The notes under the pieces were generated by a model. It saw nothing but the letters and a program-made list of their open reading frames with translations. It was not told the origin of the DNA and searched no databases. Both the position numbers and the translations under genes were made by a program. Below are positions 22,170 to 33,485 of a stretch of 64,000 nucleotides of DNA, piece by piece. Source of the DNA: Clarkia xantiana subsp. parviflora (lineage: Eukaryota > Streptophyta > Magnoliopsida > Myrtales > Onagraceae). Within the stretch, counting starts at the first letter, position 1. Every line of letters starts with the position of its first letter. The DNA lies in NCBI GenBank assembly GCA_036873135.1, contig JAPTYO010000020.1, positions 8,125,203 through 8,189,202 on the forward strand, written 5' to 3'.

Positions 22170-23180
22170 TCTGAGTGATTTGGCTGATATCAGATTTTGG
22201 ATGGTCGATTCGTGACTTTGGGAAGACCAGTCTTTAGGAACTTCAAGTAATCGATCCGTCTGAGTGATTTAGTGGATATCAGGCCGTTAGCGATCCTAGA
22301 GTTCTTCTGTACTGCAAGTAGTCGATCCGTCTGAGTGATTTAGTGGATATCAGACGTTTTGATGATCGACTCTTGAGTTCTTCTGCACTGCAAGTAGTCG
22401 ATCCGTCTGAGTGATTTAGTGGATACAAGACGTTTTGATGATCAACTCTTGAGTTCTTCTGCACTGCAAGTAGTCGATCCATCTGAGTGATTTGACTGAT
22501 ATCAGATGTTTTGATGATCGACTCTTGAGTTCTTCTGCACTGCAAGTAGTCGATCCGTCTGAGTGATTTAGTGGATATCAGGCCGTTAGCGATCCTAGAG
22601 TTCTTCTGTACTGCAAGTAGTCGATCCGTCTGAGTGATTTAGTGGATATCAGACGTTTTGATGATCGACTCTTGAGTTCTTCTGCACTGCAAGTAGTCGA
22701 TCCGTCTGAGTGATTTAGTGGATACAAGACGTTTTGATGATCAACTCTTGAGTTCTTCTGCAATGCAAGTAGTCGATCCATCTGAGTGATTTGACTGATA
22801 TCAGATGTTTTGATGATCGACTCTTGAGTTCTTCTGCACTGCAAGTAGTCGATCCGTCTGAGTGATTTAGTGGATATCAGACGTTTTGATGATTGACTCT
22901 TGAGTTCTTCTGCACTGCAAGTAGTCAATCCGTCTGAGTGATTTGACTGATATCAGATGTTTTGATGATCAACTCTTGAGTTCTTCTGCACTGCAAGTAG
23001 TCGATCCGTCTGAGTGATTTAGTGGATATCAGACGTTTTGATGATCGACTCTTGAGTTCTTCTGCACTGCAAGTAGTCGATCCATCTGAGTGATTTGACT
23101 GATATCATATGTTTTGATGATCGACTCTTGAGTTCTTCGTAATTTTTCGACGCCGCATCGACTAATCTGAGTGATTTAGA
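22170..23180. repeat. 76-bp tandem array in E4, about 13 copies
   Basis: Units contain GCAAGTAGTCGATCCGTCTGAGTGATTT, here described by its parts GTCGATCC and GAGTGATTT, and GATGATCGACTCTTGAGTTC. Starts at 22321, 22397, 22473 and 22549 give a 76-bp step. Two unit types (AGTGGATATC and GACTGATATC) alternate, and one block of four units is itself repeated, which suggests higher-order duplication. The array sits between protease and antisense gene. Confidence 0.9.
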
Positions 23181-23366
23181 TGATATCAGATAGTTGCTAG
23201 TCAGTTTTTCTTTTGAGTGCTGGTCGCCTAGAAAGAAAAGCTTGGATATCTTGAAAAAGGGAGGGCCTTTTAAAAAAGGCTTGTATTCATTTATCCGTCC
23301 TGAATCTTTCAAAGAAAAAGCATCATAGAACAAACATTAGCCTTAAAAATAAGCGAAATTATTTTC

Positions 23367-25466
23367 TTAATAGGGCACCATTTCTATGACTTCTCTCTGG
23401 TTCCGGCGTCTCATCGAACTGACGTAACATCGTCGAGATGCAGTTTGATCGCCTCTCACTTCCCCTATCCCGTGCGGTGTCGGGAATTTCATTACTTGAT
23501 GAGCTGTTGAGGGGATTATCCGGTGAGGATTAAGAGTCGTTCTTCCAATAATGGCATTGTATGCTGAGGCGGCGTTGACGACTACGAAGAGCATATCTAC
23601 GGTTAGAGTCGTCTTCTCTTTTCCCAGAACCATTGGGAGTTTGATAGCGCCCATTGTATAGGTGGTCCTTCCGGCAAATCCTATAAGAGGAAAGTCGACC
23701 TTCAGGAGATCCCTCTGTGTTAATCCCAGACACTGGAAAGCTTCGTAAAAAAGTATATCGGTCGAGCTTCCACTGTCGATTAGAATTCTCTTGACCTCGT
23801 AATCTGCCAAAGTAGCAGTGATGACCAAAGCGTCGTCATGCGGTTGGGTGACCATTATAAGGTCGTTGGAAGTGAAACTTATAACCACAGGGTCGACTTC
23901 TTCTGGCACCTTCCCTTTATCTCTGCCTTGTGAGATTTGGGTGGCATAAACTTCTCGAGCAGTGCTGGTTTCCCCTCCTGAGGAGAGTCCTCCAGCAATG
24001 ACGTTGATTGTCCCTCTTGGGGGTGGGTTGTCATGAGGGGGAGATCGAGAATTTCTTCTGGGGCTTCGACTCCGTTTTAGAGCCTTGGAAGGTTTGTCGA
24101 TGAACTTGAGTAGTTTGCCCCTTCGGATTAAAGCCTCGATGTCATGTTTCAAGGAGACGCATTCGTTAGTGTCGTGTCCCTGAATCCGATGATATCGACA
24201 ATAATCGTTCATCTGAGATCCCATCGGTCCCTTTTTAACCAGGGGAGGATCATCCAGCTTAAGTTTTTCCATCTCCTGGAGCAAAACTGATATATTGTGT
24301 GTGAGTGGAGTAAACTTTCCTGGATAGGGGTTAGGATTTCTCATTCCGGGACGGTTTATGGGTCGGAAGTTTCCCTCTCGTCTTTCTTCCCTCCTAGGTG
24401 GTCGAGAAGCGGAGCCTTCTTCGGTTTTTGTTGGCACGTCTGGGCGCTTGATTTCTCGAGGCGACTTCTCGTGTGATCTTTCTAGATCAATGTACTTCTT
24501 CACTTTCGTGGCGAGGGCATCGATCTTTCTCACTGGCTTCATCACCATGTTGTCCTCCGAGCTTGGCTCTGTGTCCTAAGACCTCTCCAGAAGGTCCTGA
24601 TCAACTCGCCATCCGTGGCGTCTTCATTTAACTGTTGGAGTATCTTATGGAACCTAGTGTAATAATTGGCCAAGGTTTCATCAGAAACTTGTTCAATTTT
24701 ATCTTGGAAATCCATACTCTTCAGGCGCTGTCTTTGGCCTATATGGCCTTCAATGAATTTAGCCTTCAGTTCCTCCCATGAATCAATCGAGTTGTCGGGG
24801 AGGCCATAGAACCAAGTGGACGCCTCTTCTTTTAACGTAGTTGGGAAGAGGGCTGCATAGTGATCCGGAGTTGCCCCTCTTCCCAGGAGGGAAGAGTTAT
24901 GGGCGTTGATGTAGCGAACAAGATCTCCTTCGCCTGTGAAATCGTCAATGTTCCTCGCAAAGACTTGCGGAGGAACTCGAGTGTTAAACAACCTTTTAGA
25001 GAAAGGATGGGAGGTATGATCGCGAACAATCAGCAAATCGTTCGTCCCCCTTCTCTTGTTCTCTAAAACTCTTCCACCTGTCCCATAGTGTATAGGACAG
25101 GTTCTTTGCTCGCCATATCTCCTTCAGGAGTCTTAGGAATTTCCTTCTCCAGGGGTTCTTTCTCCTGGATTTTTACGCTGTACGCCACCTCCTCCTTTTG
25201 GAAAGTTTCTTGAGCGGGTGCCTTTTCGGGGATGATGCCCGCCTGCCTTGATTCTAAAAGGTTATGAGGTCGCCAATACTTCTTGGGGGACAGCCGGGGG
25301 GGACTGTCCTTACTTCTTCTGGATTTGGTAATGACTTGGAATGACTGAGATTTCATTCATTACCTCCGTCATTAGCGTCTGGAATGGACGGATCTTCTCT
25401 GGTGATTGGCTTCGAGGTGGTAGGATCCGCTGGGGGATTATTTCCTTCCACCGGGAGGTTGGACAT
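23367..25466 (-). pseudogene. E4 gag and protease, broken by indels
   Basis: The start is taken as the minus-strand ATG at 25466 (MSNLPVEG), equivalent in place to that of E5. The capsid domain (24542-25036) has HPFSKRLFNTRVPPQVFARN, TLKEEASTWFYGLPDNSIDSW and LANYYTRFHKILQQLNEDA. A one-base deletion near 24550 shifts the frame into 23367-24548. That frame contains the zinc knuckle YCRYHRIQGHDTNEC and a retropepsin with ILIDSGSSTDILF and AYNAIIGRTTLNP. The frame ends after the protease; no polymerase follows. The protein would form particles and mature itself, with RT supplied in trans. Confidence 0.85.
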
Positions 25467-25509
25467 CTTGTTGCTTCTCTAGAGGTCACGAATTTTTGAT
25501 CGCAGTTCC

Positions 25510-25525
25510 CACAGACGGCGCCAAA
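25510..25525 (-). other. E4 primer binding site
   Basis: Minus-strand TTTGGCGCCGTCTGTGGG starts at the LTR edge. The LTR end reads CCCAAAA here and in E5 instead of CCCAACA, a shared variant that links the two elements. Confidence 0.8.
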
Positions 25526-26327
25526 TTTTGGGATCAAAATGACGTGGCCTTGAACTTCTGGGAATGGACATCCAAGTATCGCCTCGGACCTAGCTCTCTC
25601 GAACGCTAAGTTTTCCTCTAAGAGGTTATGTGGGGCGAGAACCTGAAAAAAGGGTGGGGATGGCCCCTGATTCCACTCCGAAGCTTAAGTCAGTAATGGA
25701 TCTGAGACTAATAATATAAGAAAGTATTTAGAACTGACTGAATGTAATGAAGTAAATAGAAATAGTTCCTATTTATAGGGATAAGTTACCGACTTTATAT
25801 GGCGGTTACCCTCCTTGGGGGGTTTCTCTTCAGAGTCGGTCAAGCAGGTGACAAGCAGGTCGCCACCTCATCTTTACTTAACTGGGATGGTTTTCTTTAG
25901 CAGGTGTTTAAGCAGGTCACCACCTGTCCTTACTTCTAGAGGAAGGTTTCCTCTGATGATAGTGACAAGCAGGTCGCCACCTGTCTTTACCTTCGAAGGA
26001 AGGTTTCTTCTGATGATAGTGACCAGCAGGTCGCCACCTGTCTTTACCTTCGAAGGAAGGTTTCTTCTGATGATAATGATAGGTTGGTCGCCACCTGTCT
26101 TTACCTTCGAAGGAAGGTTTCTCCTAGTGGCGGGCAGTCGTACTTTGGAAGTCGACTTTTTCATAAGTTGTCGTCGACCTTTCATCCCTATCTCGTTAAG
26201 ACGAGTCAGAAAGGTCGACGACTCTTTTTTCCCTGCCCTTTGATCGTACTCGACTCTTCTTTCCCTGCCCTTTGATCATACTCGACTCTTGTGCTTAATG
26301 ACGAGTTTAATCAATCATAACCCAACA
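25526..26327 (-). repeat. 5' LTR of E4
   Basis: 802 bp, the partner of 18428-19173. It retains a TATA region (CCTATTTATAGGG, about 25770-25782) and PPT-free right end CATAACCCAACA. It has the same 60-bp U3 repeats plus a short duplication around TTTCCCTGCCCTTTGATC that the 3' LTR lacks. Confidence 0.85.
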
Positions 26328-26628
26328 GTGTCGATATTTCCCTTTGTGCAGGTGTTAGGAGACACGCATGGAAACACCACAGGACGCGTGCACGCGCCGA
26401 CACTCCTGGACGTCAACATACCGGCATACGGATAATTACGCATATGGACAACCAAACACTTAGCCATTTTAAGGGCTTGCAAGTCTCCGACACTCCGGCT
26501 GTCCGGCACTCGGACATCCCGACTCTCGGACACCCGCGAGCTCAGATAACCCGTCAGCATAACTACATAACACTTCAAGGACCCGACGACTTTCGAGTCA
26601 ACGACCTTCGAAGAGTCAGGATCCAACA
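26328..26628 (+). repeat. Type-1 LTR, copy B, right part
   Basis: Resumes with GTGTCGATATTTCCC and ends GATCCAACA. Together with 17915-18427 it makes one type-1 LTR interrupted by E4. Confidence 0.8.
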
Positions 26629-26987
26629 CTAAGCAGGGATGTTTTCGAAAAGCATGTCAAAATGCTTGGACTGCGTAGGGTTTAGGAGGATTATATTGTG
26701 AAAAATAAAATTTTGAGTTTTGAAGTAATATTTGGATATAAAGAATTTTAATTTGAGTTTATGATCTTACGACGTCATAATGGTTGGATTACATTGGATT
26801 TTACTATCTATAAACTTGTCGTTGGAGCGTAAAACCTCCCAATAAAATATGTTGAATGTGGGCTAGCCTCGTCACACTGGCTCGGTCGTCTTGACGGAGG
26901 AGAAACCTCTACCATGTCAAGATCAGCTAAGAACCACTGTGCTTTTGAAAAACCTAGTTAAGCAAAAGGATCATTTGGTTTCGGGCC
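26629..26987 (+). pseudogene. Copia RNase H C-terminus and tail, copy B
   Basis: Same fragment as 9773-10130: RDVFEKHVKMLGLRRV then stop, followed by the copia tail. It is cut at GGTTTCGGG. Confidence 0.7.
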
Positions 26988-27282
26988 GGCCGCCATATAA
27001 AGTCGGTAATATCTCCCTATAAATAGGGGTACATTCTAAGTTCATAAATTAAGTCTTGCCTAATACTTCATATTATTCTCTCCAAATCCATTACTGAATT
27101 AAGCTCCGGAGTGGAATCAAGGGCCATCCCCACCCCTTTTTCAAGTCCTCACCTCACACAAAGGCTCAAAAGGAAACTAAGTACCCAAGAGGTCAAAAAA
27201 GATACCTAAGAGAGCTAGCCTACGGCGATATCTCGAAGTCCGTTACCCGAAGTTCAAGGCCACATCATTTTGATCCCCAACA
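26988..27282 (+). repeat. 5'-truncated group-II LTR, copy B
   Basis: Same extent as copy A: GCCGCCATATAAAGTCGG to CCCCAACA with the CTATAAATAGGGG box near 27017. Confidence 0.75.
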
Positions 27283-28144
27283 TCTATCATGGGATGTTCA
27301 TCGACAACACGTCGAAGGCTAACACCTCATGACTAAGAGGCTAGTGCGCCCCGGGTTTGAATCGGCATATACATACACCTTTATGATCTACGCGCCTATA
27401 CGGCACATACATGCGGATACTCAAGCCACGTCACTACAAACGCTCCCACTCCGGGGGAAATACTATACCGACAAAGGCCTCGTCTCTCGACATATAAGTT
27501 ACAAATATACTCCTACTATGAGGCGTTCGTCAACGATGCGGCGGAGGCATAGCGCCTCGCAGTCTCAGGACCTGCGCGTCCGTAACACACACTCCTCTGT
27601 GTAGTGTGAGGGTAAAGGTTTTACCTCTCCTTAATTTTTTCTAACTCTTTTGTATGAGTTGTAGCGCATACACATGCTTACATACCCGCGCGTACATATG
27701 CATGTCTACATATACATACACACGTTTGCATATTCATGTCACGTGTTTATTATTATAATCATAGAACATATATACTTATACCCATGTCATCACATATATA
27801 TGCTCTTATCTACATGTTTAATTTCATGACATCACACGTCGCGCGTCTGCTCACATATGCACGTATACCCTGTTCGCACACATGCTAGAATTTGCGCCCA
27901 TGATTGCTTACATAAACTTACATTATTATATATGTACATGTCATACACATATACTCACTGCGGTAATCATGTCAGCAGTTATAATCACTCTCGTTAAACA
28001 AAAGGAGGGATACGCGATTTGAAGGTCCACGCGCCAACAGACAATAAGTCCACCTCGAGGTAACTCCTGTACTTAATTCGAACGTATACTCTATCGAAAA
28101 CAGAGTCAAGAAGGGGCCGCGCCACCACTTGATTCGGGGGCAAA
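27283..28144 (+). other. Type-1 internal 3' region, copy B, uninterrupted
   Basis: Non-coding. It contains the empty insertion site of E3 (CATATATACTTATACCC, TATAC at 27771-27775) and ends with a polypurine tract (GATTCGGGGGCAAA) before the type-1 LTR of copy C. Confidence 0.7.
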
Positions 28145-28949
28145 TGATGGGTATACGTCCGATTCGGGTTCGTTTTACATTCGGACCTCGTCGACACGTC
28201 AAACCCATTAAAACGGTCTAGAAACACTAACCCATGAGTTAGATCGGTCCGAACTAGCAACACACGCGTTCGTACCGGACTCGTCCAGATTGTTAACACA
28301 ATCTGGACCTGGCCAGGTCTAAATTGTCAACACAATCCGGACCAGGTCCGGATTGTCGCTCATCGACACGCGTACCCCTACGTGTTTACACCACGTACGA
28401 GCCTTCTGATATCAAATTTACTCCCGTCCACGCCCGGTTCACATTTTCTACTAAACCGTGGTCGGACCGCTTAAAACCGGGTTTGAGCCCAAGGTGCCCT
28501 ATAAATAGAAGGCTTGGTCACCCTTTAATTTTCAAGTAACTTATGTTGGCTTGGGAGCTCTCAATTCTCACTAGCTTTATCTCTCTAGAATGCTCTCTTA
28601 CTTAAGCATCGGAGAGGGCTCATCGCGCCACACCCCCCCTTCCTTCTGGTGCCGATATTTCCCTTTGTGCAGGTGTTAGGAGACACGCATGCAAGCACCA
28701 CAGGACGCGTGCACCCGCCGACACTCTTGGACGTCAACATACCGACTTACGGACAATTACACATATGGACAACCAAACACTTAGCCATTTTAAGGGCTTG
28801 CAAGTCTCCGACACTCCGGCTGTCCGGCACTCAAACACCCCTACTGTCGGACACCCGAGAACTCAGATAACCCGTCAGCATAACTACATAACACTTCAAG
28901 GACCCGACGACTTTCGAGTCAACGACGCGCGAAGAGTCAGGATCCAACT
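28145..28949 (+). repeat. Type-1 LTR, copy C
   Basis: Complete: TGATGGGTATACG to GATCCAACT, with the last base changed from A to T. It shows the uninterrupted target of E4 (GGTGCCGATATTTCC, about 28650). TATAAATA is near 28500. Confidence 0.8.
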
Positions 28950-29308
28950 CTAAGCAGGGATGTTTTCGAAAAGCATGTCAAAATGCTTGGACTACGTAGG
29001 GTTTAGGAGGATTGTATTGTGAAAAATAACATTTTGTGTTTTGAAGTAATATTTGGATATAAAGAATTTTAATTTGTGTTTATAATCTTACGACGTCATC
29101 ATGGTTGGATTACATCGGATTTTTCGATCTATAAACTTGTCATTGGAGCGTAAAACCTCCCAATAAAATATGTTGAATGTGGGCTAGCCTCGTCACACGG
29201 TCTCGGTCGTCTTGACGGAAGAGAAACCTCTATCATGTCAAGATCGGCTAAGAACCACTGTGCTTTTGAAAAACCTAGTTAAGCAAAACGATCATTTGGT
29301 TTCGGGGC
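28950..29308 (+). pseudogene. Copia RNase H C-terminus and tail, copy C
   Basis: Same fragment as in copies A and B, cut at GGTTTCGGGGC, after which the truncated 5' LTR of E5 begins. Confidence 0.7.
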
Positions 29309-29602
29309 TGTCGCCATATAAAGTCGGTAATATCTCCCTATAAATAGGGGTACATTCTAAGTTCATAAATTAAGTCTTGCCTAATACTTCATATGATTCT
29401 CTCCAAATCCATTACTGACTTAAGCTTCGGAGTGGAATCAAGGGCCATCCCCACTCCTTTTTCAAGTCCTCGCCTCACACAAAGCCTCAAAAGGAAACTA
29501 AGTACCCAAGAGGTCAAAAAAGATACCTAAGAGAGCTAGCTTGCGGCGATATCTCGAAGTCCGTTACCCGAAGATCAAGGCCACGTCATTTTGATCCCAA
29601 AA
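29309..29602 (+). repeat. 5' LTR of E5, 5'-truncated
   Basis: Begins at TCGCCATATAAAGTCGG, as the fragments in copies A and B do, and ends CCCAAAA next to the primer site. The CTATAAATAGGGG box remains at about 29339. Confidence 0.8.
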
Positions 29603-29619
29603 TTTGGCGCCGTCTGTGG
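29603..29619 (+). other. E5 primer binding site
   Basis: TTTGGCGCCGTCTGTGG, same as in E3 and E4. Confidence 0.8.
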
Positions 29620-29637
29620 GAACTTGATCAAAAAGTC

Positions 29638-31140
29638 ATGGCCTCCGAGAAGAATAAGATGCCAAGCCCCGTTATAGAGGAGGTGGGAAACACTCAAGTA
29701 AATCCCACCACCTCAAGTCCAACACTCAGAGAAGACCTACATGCGCCTCATGCTAACCGCACTGGTGGTGAAGAGAATCTCAATCATGCTCAGTCATTAC
29801 CCAATCTTGAGGAAGCAAGAACAGTCCCTCCGACAGTCCCTCAGGAGATAATTTGCGGCCTTCATAGCCTTCTGGAACCAGACCCAGGCGTGAACTGTTC
29901 CTGATAAAAGGGAACCAACTCGAGAAGCCTCCAAGATGGAAGAGGTGGCCTCTAGTGTGAAGATCGTAGAAGAAAATCTCTTGGAGAAAGAGGTTCCTAA
30001 AGCTCCTGAAATCGAAACGGCGAGCAAGGGCCCTGTCCTATTCACTATAGGACAGGTAGAAGAATTGTTGGAAAAGAAGAGAAGAGGAACGAATGATCTA
30101 CTTATTGTTCGCGACCACACTTCTCATCCTTTCTCCAGAAGGCTATTTTACACTCGAGTTCCTCCACAAGTCTTTGCGAGGAACATCGATGATTACACAG
30201 GCGAGGGAGACCCAGTTCGCCCTATCAACGCCCATAACTGTTCTCTTTTGGGAAGAGTGGCAACTCCGGACCATTACGCGGCGCTCTTTCCAACAACTTT
30301 GAAGGAAGAGGCGTCCACTTGGTTTTATGGTCTTCCCGACAGTTCAATTGACTCGTGGGAAGAATTGAAGGCTAAGTTCATAGAAGGTCATATAGGCCAA
30401 AGACAATGCCACAAGAGTATTGACTTTCTAGATAAAATTGAGCAAGGTCCTGATGAAACCTTAGCCAATTATTATACTAGATATCACAAGATACTTCAGT
30501 AGTTGAACGAAGATGCCACTGATGGCGAGTTGATCAGGACCTTCCGGAGGGGTCTCAGAGTGCAGAGTCAAGCTCTGAAGGATAGCATGGTGATGAAGCC
30601 AGTACGAAAGATTGATGCTCTCGCCATCAAGGTTAAGAAGTATATCGACTTGGAGAGGTCACACGAAATATCACCCATAGAAGTCAAGAGGCAAATCGTT
30701 TTGACTATAGTCGAGGAAGGTTCTGCTTCTCAACCATCCAAGAGAGAGGAAAGGCGAGAAGGGGCTGTCCGACATGGGAATCACCTGGGAGCAAGGAAAG
30801 ATCTTAATCCTTATCCAGTGAGGTATACCCCTCTTACACATAATGTGGCGGTGGTACTTAAAGAAATTGAAAAACTTCGTCTAAACAACCCACCTCCGGC
30901 GAGAAAGAACATGATGGGTCATCAGATAAATGCCTATTGTCGATATCACCAAACAAGGGGGCACGACACGAATGAATGTACCAAATTGAAGCAAGATATT
31001 GAGACCCTCATTCAAAGAGGTAAACTTCTAAAATTTGTCGAGAAGCCTCCCAATACCCCAAAGAAGCGAAGTCGTAGCCCGAGGGGAAATTTTCGATCCC
31101 CCCTCATGACCATCTTGCCCCCATTCAAAGGGGGACACTG
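29638..31140 (+). pseudogene. E5 gag, broken
   Basis: ATG at 29638 (MASEKNKMPSPVIEE). A shift near 29905 moves to the frame of 29936-30502, which holds the capsid domain (LLIVRDHTSHPFSRRLF, YAALFPTTLKEEASTWFYGL, ETLANYYTRYHKIL). TAG at about 30500 replaces a Gln codon present in E4. The frame then runs to 31141 with KKYIDLERSHE and the zinc knuckle YCRYHQTRGHDTNEC, followed by an Arg/Ser-rich stretch. It lines up with E4 gag throughout. Confidence 0.85.
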
Positions 31141-31751
31141 AATGTCATCGCAGGAGCATTCGCCTCAGGAAGGGGAACAAATTCAGCCCGAGAGGTATAT
31201 GCAGCTCAAATATCCACGGCGACAGTAATGGGAATAAGACCTCGAGAACCTGAGCTCGAGATTATTAGCTTCATCGCCAGTGATCTGTTGAAGGTGGATC
31301 AGCCGCATGAAGACGCCTTGGTGGTTACTCTCCTTATATCCACGTAAAGGATTAAAAGGGTTCTTATTGACAGTGGAAGCTCAACATACTCTTCTATCAA
31401 GCATTCCTACAATTAAGTTTCACCATAAGGGATTTAAAGAAAGTCAACTTCCCTCTAATAGGCTTCGCAAGGGAAACCATCTACCCCATGGGTGCTATTC
31501 GACTAACTACTATTTTGGGAAAAGGTGAAAAGGTTTTACAAGTCGATATACTCTTTGTAGTAGTCGATGCCGCCTCGTCATACAACGCCATCATTGGTAG
31601 AACTACTCTCAATCCTCACCGAATTGTCCCGTCGACGGCGCATCAACTAATGAAATTCTTGACACCAAAGGGAATTGGCGAGGTTCAAGGAGATCAAGCT
31701 ATGCTGCGGCAATGTTACAACACGTCGACAAGACGCTCAGAGAAGTTATAG
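31141..31751 (+). pseudogene. E5 protease remnant
   Basis: After a shift near 31130, the linker (LNVIAGAFASG, AREVYAAQ) and the catalytic segment VLIDSGSST (about 31360) can be read, then several stops. The last part is open at 31488-31751 with MGAIRLTTILGKGEK, SSYNAIIGRTTLNP and HQLMKF. Retropepsin family; not functional as it stands. No polymerase follows. Confidence 0.8.
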
Positions 31752-31899
31752 TAAGCTTCTAAAGTAGATGCCTTTTTATTATGACTAATGTTTCGAAGTG
31801 TCTTTTTTTATGTAATATCCAGGAGACGATGAATAAACATGATCCCTCGAGTTCCCTTTTTTTTTACAAGAAATCGAACCAATATTACCCTCATATAGA

Positions 31900-33250
31900 G
31901 GTCTACAAATCGATTGTCGACCTTATGTGCCCAAAATGGCAATAAAGCCTAGGTACGACGACAACTCGATCGAAGAATCAAAGATCTACAAATCGATTGT
32001 CGACCCTATGTGCCCAAAATGGCAATAAAGCCTAGGTACGGCGACAAATCGATCGAAGAATCAAAGGCCTACAAATCGATTGTCGACCTTATGTGCCCAA
32101 AATGGCAATAAAGCCTAGGTAAGGCAATAACACGATCGAAGAGTCAAAGGCCTACAAATCGATTGTCGACCTTATATGCCCAAAATGGCAATAAAGCCTA
32201 GGTACGGCGACAACTCGATCGAAGAATCAAAGATCTACAAATCGATTGTCGACCTTATGTGCCAAAAAATGGCAATAAAGCCTAGGTACGGCGACAACTC
32301 GATCGAAGAATCAAAGGCCTACAAATCGATTGTCGACCTTATGTGCCCAAAATGGCAAAAAAGCCTAGGTACGACAACAACTCGATCGAAGAATCAAAGG
32401 CCTACAAATCGATTTTCGACTCTATGTGCCCAAAATGGCAATAAAGCCTAGGTACGGCGACAACTCGATCGAAGAATCAAAGGTCTACAAATCGATTGTC
32501 GACCTTATGTGCCCAAAATGGCAATAAAGCCTAGGTACGACGACAACTCGATCGAAGAATCAAAGATCTACAAACCGATTGTCGACCTTGTGTGCCCAAA
32601 ATGGCAATAAAGCCTAGGTACGGCGACAACTCGATTGAAGAATCAAAGATCTAAAAATCGATTGTCAACCTTATGTGCCCAAAATGGCTATAAAGCCTAG
32701 GTACGGCAACAACTCGATCGAAGAATCAAAGGCCTACAAATCGATTGTCGACCTTATGTGCCCAAAATGGCAATAAAGCCTAGGTACGGCGACAAATCGA
32801 TCGAAGAATCAAAGATCTACAAATCGATTGTCAACCTTATGTGCCCAAAATGGAAACAAAGCCTAGGTACGGCGACAACTAGATCGAAGAATCAAAGGCC
32901 TTCAAATCGAGTGTCGACCTTATATGCCCAAAATGGCAATAAAGCCTAGGTACGGCAACAACTTGATCGAAGAATCAAAGGCCTACAAATCGATTGTCGA
33001 CTCTATGTGCCCAAAATGGCAATAAATCCTAGGTACGGCGACTACTCGATCGAAGAATCAAAGGTCTAAAAATCGATTGTCGACCTTGTGTGCCCATAAT
33101 AGCAATAAAGCCTAGGTACGACGACAACTCGATCGAAGAATCAAAGATCTACAAACCGATTGTCGACCTTGTGTGCCCAAAATGGCAATAAAGCCTAGGT
33201 ACGGCGACTAGATCAAAGAGCTAAAAGATCTACAAATCGATTGCAGACCT
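31900..33250. repeat. 83-bp tandem array in E5, about 16 copies
   Basis: Units contain TACAAATCGATTGTCGACC, ATGTGCCCAAAATGG, AAAGCCTAGGTACGG and CGATCGAAGAATCAAAG. Starts at 31904, 31987 and 32070 give an 83-bp step. Small differences (GATCT/GGCCT/GGTCT before TACAAAT) suggest higher-order blocks. It occupies the same place as the 76-bp array of E4 but shares no evident unit sequence. Open frames inside it are by-products of the repeat. Confidence 0.92.
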
Positions 33251-33485
33251 TATGTAACCGAAATGGTGGAAAAACCTAGGTGCGTCGACAATTCGATAGA
33301 AGATCAAAGTCGACGTCTTTAATATTAGCAATCGACGCTATTTGCCCGAAACAGTAATGAAGTTTAGGTACGTCATATATTCATCAAAAGTTGCAAGTGA
33401 TAGAACCTTTTATTATAAAGAGCGATTTATTACATAAGGGATCGATCTTAAATGGAGCATCCTAGAAAGTAACTTTACAAAGCCT
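33251..33485. other. E5 spacer between array and antisense gene
   Basis: Decayed partial repeat units up to about 33370, then sequence with CTTTTATTATAAAG. This may be the 3' untranslated end of the antisense gene on the minus strand. No gene seen. Confidence 0.4.

Larger units (their letters stand above)
18428..26327 (-). mobile_element. E4: non-autonomous group-II gypsy element (gag-pro plus antisense gene), TSD GTGCC/GTGTC
   Basis: Minus-strand element: 5' LTR at the right (25526-26327), primer site, gag and protease (25466-23367), a 76-bp tandem array, the antisense gene on the plus strand (19700-21864), polypurine tract and 3' LTR at the left (18428-19173). The flanks GTGCC (18423-18427) and GTGTC (26328-26332) are a 5-bp duplication with one later change; the intact site reads GGTGCCGATATTTCC at 28650. 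No RT, RNase H or integrase is present, so it would have needed enzymes from another element such as an intact relative of E3. Confidence 0.88.

Noticed and set aside
22279..23333. Minus-strand open frames in the 76-bp array of E4
   Set aside because: By-products of the tandem repeat; the repeated peptide changes frame between units.
22170..33250. CRISPR-like arrays of regular repeats
   Set aside because: Units are directly adjacent with no unique spacers, and the genome is that of a plant.
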